From assembly GCA_031384605.1 (NCBI GenBank), contig JANNAT010000078.1:1-64000 (forward strand): a DNA stretch of 64,000 bases, given 5' to 3'. This stretch comes from JANNAT01 sp031384605. GTDB lineage: Bacteria; Pseudomonadota; Alphaproteobacteria; Rhodobacterales; Rhodobacteraceae. The notes beneath the pieces were generated by a model that worked only from the letters and a program-made list of their open reading frames with translations, made no database searches and was not told the origin of the DNA. Of the stretch, positions 60,832-64,000 are shown one piece after another (position 1 is the first letter of the stretch; each line of letters starts with the position of its first letter). The position numbers and the translations under genes are program-made.

Positions 60832-62581
60832 TTCACCCCCCGACGCGACCCTGACTCGCGCCGCCATAGTCGCGCCCGCCTCTTTCAATGCAGAGGCCTT
60901 GACGATTGAGGCCACGCTGACAACCTTTGCCGATGTGCCCCGCCGCGATGCCACCGGCCCCTACCTTGAACGGCTTGACCCTGCTGGCCTCGACACCTCT
61001 GCCTTGATCGGCGCGCCCCTGCTTGATGGCCACCGCCAAGCGTCCGGGCGTGATGTGATCGGCGCGATTGAATCCTTCCAAATCGAAGGCGGGGCGATTG
61101 TTGCCACCATCAAGCTATCCCGCGCCGCCGATGCTGCCCCGCTGGTAGCGCGGATAACCGAAGGCATCCTGAAAGGCGTGTCGATTGGTTACAAGGTGAC
61201 CCGTTGGGCAGAGTCAATTGACCCCATTACCCGCCAGAGAATCCGAACCGCTGCACTCTGGCAAATTTCAGAATGCAGCGCCGTGCCCATTGCCGCAGAC
61301 AAAGCGGCCTATTTCAGAACTGGAAACCCCATGCCTCTAGACCAAACCCCACAAGAGATCGAAACGGCCCGCCGCGCTGAGATTCGCGGCTTGGTCCGGT
61401 CCGCCAATCTGGGCAATGATATCGCCGATGCCCTGATCGACTCCGGCGCTGATGTGACCCGCGTTCGGTCGGAGTTGTTTGAGGCGATGCAAACCCGCGC
61501 CGCCGCCGCGCCGATCATCCGCACCCACACTACCAACGATGACCCGGCGAACCTTATCCGCCGCCAGTCGAATGCCTTGGCTATCCGCATGGCCGGTGGC
61601 ACCCCCGCCGCCGATGTGCGGGAATTCCTGTCCGACTCCCTGTTGGATATGGCGCGTGGTGCATTGACTCGTTCGGGCGTGTCGATCCGGGGTCTTTCGC
61701 CCGATGACGTGTTCACCCGCGCGGCTGGCACGTCGGACTTCCCGTTGGTGGTATCCAACGCGATGAACAAAGTCGCATTGGAATCCTTTCAAGCCGCCTC
61801 GTCGCCTTTGAAGTCATTGGCCCGCCAGCGTGTCCTGAATGACTTCAAACCGTCAACCTCGATCCGTCTGGGCGAACTTGGCCGTTTGGAACCTCTGGCG
61901 CAATCGGGCGAGATCACCGCGACGGGCCGCGCCGAACATGGCGAGTCGTTCAAACTCGACACTTACGCCCGCAGCTTGTCAGTCAGCCGCGAATTGCTGA
62001 TCAACGATGACCTCAACCTATTGGGCGATACCACGCGCGCCTTTGGGGAAGCCGCCGCCGCGACCGAAGCTGATTTGATGGTCGCCATGTTGACCGGCAA
62101 CCCCAACTTGTCGGATGGCGTTTCAGTCTTCCATGCCAGCCGGGGCAATATCGGCGTTGCATCGGCACTGAGCGTGGCATCGGTTGACGCCGCCCGCAAG
62201 GCCATGCGCGGCGTCAAAGGTCTGGACGGCAAGACGCTGGTATCGGTTGTGCCGAAATTCTTGGTGGTTGGCCCTGAGATTGAGACCAAGGCAGAGGCGT
62301 TCCTTGCCTCAATCTACGCCGCCACCACTGCCGATGTGAACCCCTTTTCCCAACGGCTGACGCTGTTGGTAGAGCCGCGCATCGCCGATGACTCGTGGTT
62401 TGTGTTCGCAGACCCGGCCCGCCTGCCCTGTCTGCAATATGGCTATCTGGCATCGGCCCAAGGCGTCCAGATTCAGCGGCAGGAAGCCTGGACTACGTTA
62501 GGTATGTCCTACCGCGCTTGGTTGGACTTCGGCGCTGGTTGGGCAGAGTGGCGCGGCGCTTACTTCAACGCGGGGGCGTAA
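60821..62581 (+). CDS. Fused prohead protease-major capsid protein
   Basis: 586 residues. The N-terminal ~170 residues match HK97-type prohead proteases, with catalytic His71 (LLDGHRQASGRDVIG) and Ser121 (GVSIGYKV). A linker (PQEIETARRAEIRGLVRSANLGNDIADALIDSG) that may act as scaffold follows. From ~255 it is a major capsid protein (KSLARQRVLNDFKPSTSIRLGELG, LSVSRELLINDDLNLLGDT, AWTTLGMSYRAWLDFGAGWAEW). Fusions of this kind are known in annotated phages. Self-cleavage would have to separate capsid from protease. One gene therefore supplies protease, scaffold and shell. Confidence 0.9.
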   Translation: MPFDSPPDATLTRAAIVAPASFNAEALTIEATLTTFADVPRRDATGPYLERLDPAGLDTSALIGAPLLDGHRQASGRDVIGAIESFQIEGGAIVATIKLSRAADAAPLVARITEGILKGVSIGYKVTRWAESIDPITRQRIRTAALWQISECSAVPIAADKAAYFRTGNPMPLDQTPQEIETARRAEIRGLVRSANLGNDIADALIDSGADVTRVRSELFEAMQTRAAAAPIIRTHTTNDDPANLIRRQSNALAIRMAGGTPAADVREFLSDSLLDMARGALTRSGVSIRGLSPDDVFTRAAGTSDFPLVVSNAMNKVALESFQAASSPLKSLARQRVLNDFKPSTSIRLGELGRLEPLAQSGEITATGRAEHGESFKLDTYARSLSVSRELLINDDLNLLGDTTRAFGEAAAATEADLMVAMLTGNPNLSDGVSVFHASRGNIGVASALSVASVDAARKAMRGVKGLDGKTLVSVVPKFLVVGPEIETKAEAFLASIYAATTADVNPFSQRLTLLVEPRIADDSWFVFADPARLPCLQYGYLASAQGVQIQRQEAWTTLGMSYRAWLDFGAGWAEWRGAYFNAGA

Positions 62582-62800
62582 ATGTCCCTCGCCTTGAAAC
62601 TTGCCGAAGCTGAGGCGGCCTATCACGCTCTTATGACGGGGCAGGCCGCCGTCAGCTTCACAGATCAGAACGGCGAACGGGTTGAATATAGGGGGGCCGA
62701 TGCCCCCCGACTCGCCGCCTATATCCAAGCCCTTGCGGGCGCTGTGGCGGGTCAGGCCCGAACCCACACTGCCCGATTTTCAACATCGAAAGGACTCTAG
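62582..62800 (+). CDS. gpW-like head-tail joining protein
   Basis: 72 residues; ATG directly follows the capsid gene stop. The sequence LALKLAEAEAAYHALMTGQAAVSFTDQNGERVEYRGADAPRLAAYIQAL fits the short alpha/beta gpW family that closes the filled head and prepares the tail-binding surface. Assignment is supported by size and position between capsid and DUF2190 genes. Confidence 0.78.
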   Translation: MSLALKLAEAEAAYHALMTGQAAVSFTDQNGERVEYRGADAPRLAAYIQALAGAVAGQARTHTARFSTSKGL

Positions 62801-62802
62801 AA

Positions 62803-63126
62803 ATGCAAAACTATGTGCAACCCGGCTCTAACGTCACCATGCCAGCCCCCGCCCTTGTGGCATCGGGCGCGGGCGTTCTGATCGGAACCATCTTTGGTAT
62901 CGCCAACGGTAGCGCCGCCTCTGGTGCCGACGTGGTCTTGTCGGTTGTGGGTGTGTTTGATCTGCCCAAAGCCGTTGGCGCTATTGGACTCGGCGCGGCG
63001 GTCTATTGGGACAATGCCGCCAAGAACGTCACCGTGACCACAGCGGGCAACACCCGTATCGGGTCCGCCGTTGCAGCCGCCCTATCGGGCGATGCCACCG
63101 CGCGCGTCCGCCTGCCGGGCTTTTGA
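62803..63126 (+). CDS. DUF2190 family protein, probable capsid decoration
   Basis: 107 residues. DUF2190 proteins resemble capsid-decorating or stabilising proteins near capsid genes. Family look: NYVQPGSNVTMPAPALVASGAGVLIGTIFGIANG, then FDLPKAVGAIGLGAAVYWDNAAKNVT and RIGSAVAAALSGDATARVRLPGF. It is the last plus-strand gene of the element. No tail gene follows; the integrase converges on it. Confidence 0.82.
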   Translation: MQNYVQPGSNVTMPAPALVASGAGVLIGTIFGIANGSAASGADVVLSVVGVFDLPKAVGAIGLGAAVYWDNAAKNVTVTTAGNTRIGSAVAAALSGDATARVRLPGF

Positions 63127-63144
63127 TCACTTGGGCGCGCCTGC

Positions 63145-64000
63145 TTATGCGGGCGCGTCCGCCAAGCCGTCCAGATAATCCGCCCATGATTGCATCATCG
63201 CCGTCCGGCCTTCGAGATATTCCGCCGCATTATAGGCCCGCCGAACCGCGTTCCCCTCAATATGGGCAAGTTGCCGTTCCACCCAATCACGGTTGAATCC
63301 TTGTTCGTTCAACAGAGTCGACGCGATGGTGCGGAACCCATGACTCGTCATTTCATCCCCCGTGTATCCGAGCCGTCGCAAAGCCGCGTTCAAAGTATTT
63401 TCCGACATTGGCCGATTGGTGGCCCGCAAACTGGTCAAGATCAACTTATTGCGCCCGCTGATGGGTCGCATCGACTCCAGCACCGCGACAACCTGTTTTG
63501 ACAGCGGCACGATATGAGGCCGGGGCATTTTCATCCGATCGGCTGGAATTTTAATTTGGGCGGCGTCCTTGTCATAGTCTGCCCATTCCAAGTGTCGCAC
63601 TTCGCCCGGTCTTAAGAACGTGTAAAAGCAAATCAGCAAGCCCGCGCGGGTCGCATGGCTGCCCTCATAGCCCCGGCAAGCGCGCATCAGCCCGCCAATG
63701 CCTTTCGGGTCCGTGATGGCGGGATGATGCCGTTCGGGCGGTGTCGTAAGCGCGCCGCGCAAGTCCGACGCAATATCGCGTTCCGCCCGCGCGGTGGCCA
63801 CCGCATAGCGAAACACCCGTGAGATGGTCGCGCGCATCCGGTTGGCCGTTTCATAGTGACCGCGCGCTTCGACTTCCCGCAAGACCTTCAACACCTCTAC
63901 GGCTTTGATCTGGGCAATGGGCCGCGTCCCTAAATGTGGATAGGTCATGGCCAAAAACCACGCCAGTTTACCCGCCGTCGCAGGGCTGACCTTTTCGCGT
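63145..64000 (-). CDS. Tyrosine-type integrase, P4-like (N-terminus outside window)
   Basis: The frame is open to the right edge, so about 284 residues are seen and the N-terminal DNA-binding part is missing. Catalytic Arg in TFLRPGEVRHLEW, HIVPLSKQ, HGFRTIAST (H-x-x-R) and the nucleophile tyrosine in RRAYNAAEYLEG are present. The core-binding domain includes LKVLREVEARGHYETANRMRATISRVFRYAVA. It is transcribed leftward, away from the predicted tRNA attachment site, as is usual for tRNA-integrated islands. It should integrate and, with a helper factor, excise the element. Confidence 0.93.
   Translation of the reverse strand, partial: REKVSPATAGKLAWFLAMTYPHLGTRPIAQIKAVEVLKVLREVEARGHYETANRMRATISRVFRYAVATARAERDIASDLRGALTTPPERHHPAITDPKGIGGLMRACRGYEGSHATRAGLLICFYTFLRPGEVRHLEWADYDKDAAQIKIPADRMKMPRPHIVPLSKQVVAVLESMRPISGRNKLILTSLRATNRPMSENTLNAALRRLGYTGDEMTSHGFRTIASTLLNEQGFNRDWVERQLAHIEGNAVRRAYNAAEYLEGRTAMMQSWADYLDGLADAPA

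Overview
The window looks like a chromosome segment of an alphaproteobacterium of the Rhodobacterales/Rhodobacteraceae type. The evidence is the protein families, gene orders typical of that group (cysI-cysH-DUF934-fpr; MoxR-MBL-CoxE-XdhC-MoeA-like), high GC with GC-rich third positions, and recurring intergenic palindromes. This is inferred from the sequence alone.

Layout. 1-3.4 kb: assimilatory sulfate reduction operon (cysI fragment, cysH with [4Fe-4S] cysteines, DUF934, fpr) plus a small secreted protein. 3.4-6 kb: Ala-rich membrane-anchored protein, infC (apparently starting at AUA), MmcQ/YjbR protein, periplasmic protein. 6-13.9 kb: maturation set for molybdenum hydroxylases (MoxR ATPase, MBL hydrolase, CoxE, XdhC, MoeA-like protein), all on the minus strand, interrupted by a giant Ala-rich OmpA-family gene. 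No Mo-hydroxylase structural genes are present. 14-31.7 kb: housekeeping and mixed genes (glycosyltransferase, pyrC, pyrE, dnaB, alr, an MlaE/MlaF-type ABC pair, radA, cvpA, purF and small companions), including one decayed gene at 24.4-25.1 kb. 31.7-43.8 kb: an 11-kb minus-strand operon for degrading methylated amines (two dimethylglycine/sarcosine-dehydrogenase-like flavoproteins, a non-pyrrolysine MttB homologue, an MDR dehydrogenase, aldehyde dehydrogenase, beta-hydroxyacid dehydrogenase and a PLP enzyme) with a divergent LysR regulator. 43.9-50.4 kb: histidine utilisation (hutC-hutF divergent from hutI-hutH-hutU), with a palindrome in the shared promoter region and no hutG. 50.5-52.2 kb: PHP-type hydrolase and an SDR.

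From 52,567 to beyond the right edge lies an integrated element. Its left boundary is a 21-bp fragment of a tRNA 3' end. It carries a primase-polymerase/helicase, small and large terminase subunits, portal, a fused prohead protease-major capsid protein, a gpW-like joining protein, a DUF2190 protein and a leftward tyrosine integrase cut by the window edge. It has no tail, lysis or obvious repressor genes in the part seen. Integrase and tRNA orientation predict that the element ends within about 1 kb of the window edge, so it is a roughly 12-kb capsid-and-packaging-only element. That is the architecture of capsid-forming phage satellites, and it is the most interesting system in the window.

Intergenic regions hold several repeat families: a double palindrome present twice in opposite orientations at convergent gene ends, a TTTTGGC-nn-AAATACTC motif in four good copies, a cluster of three GGGCA/TGCCC palindromes after hutU, and a 110-bp imperfect palindrome that exactly fills the gap between two convergent stop codons.
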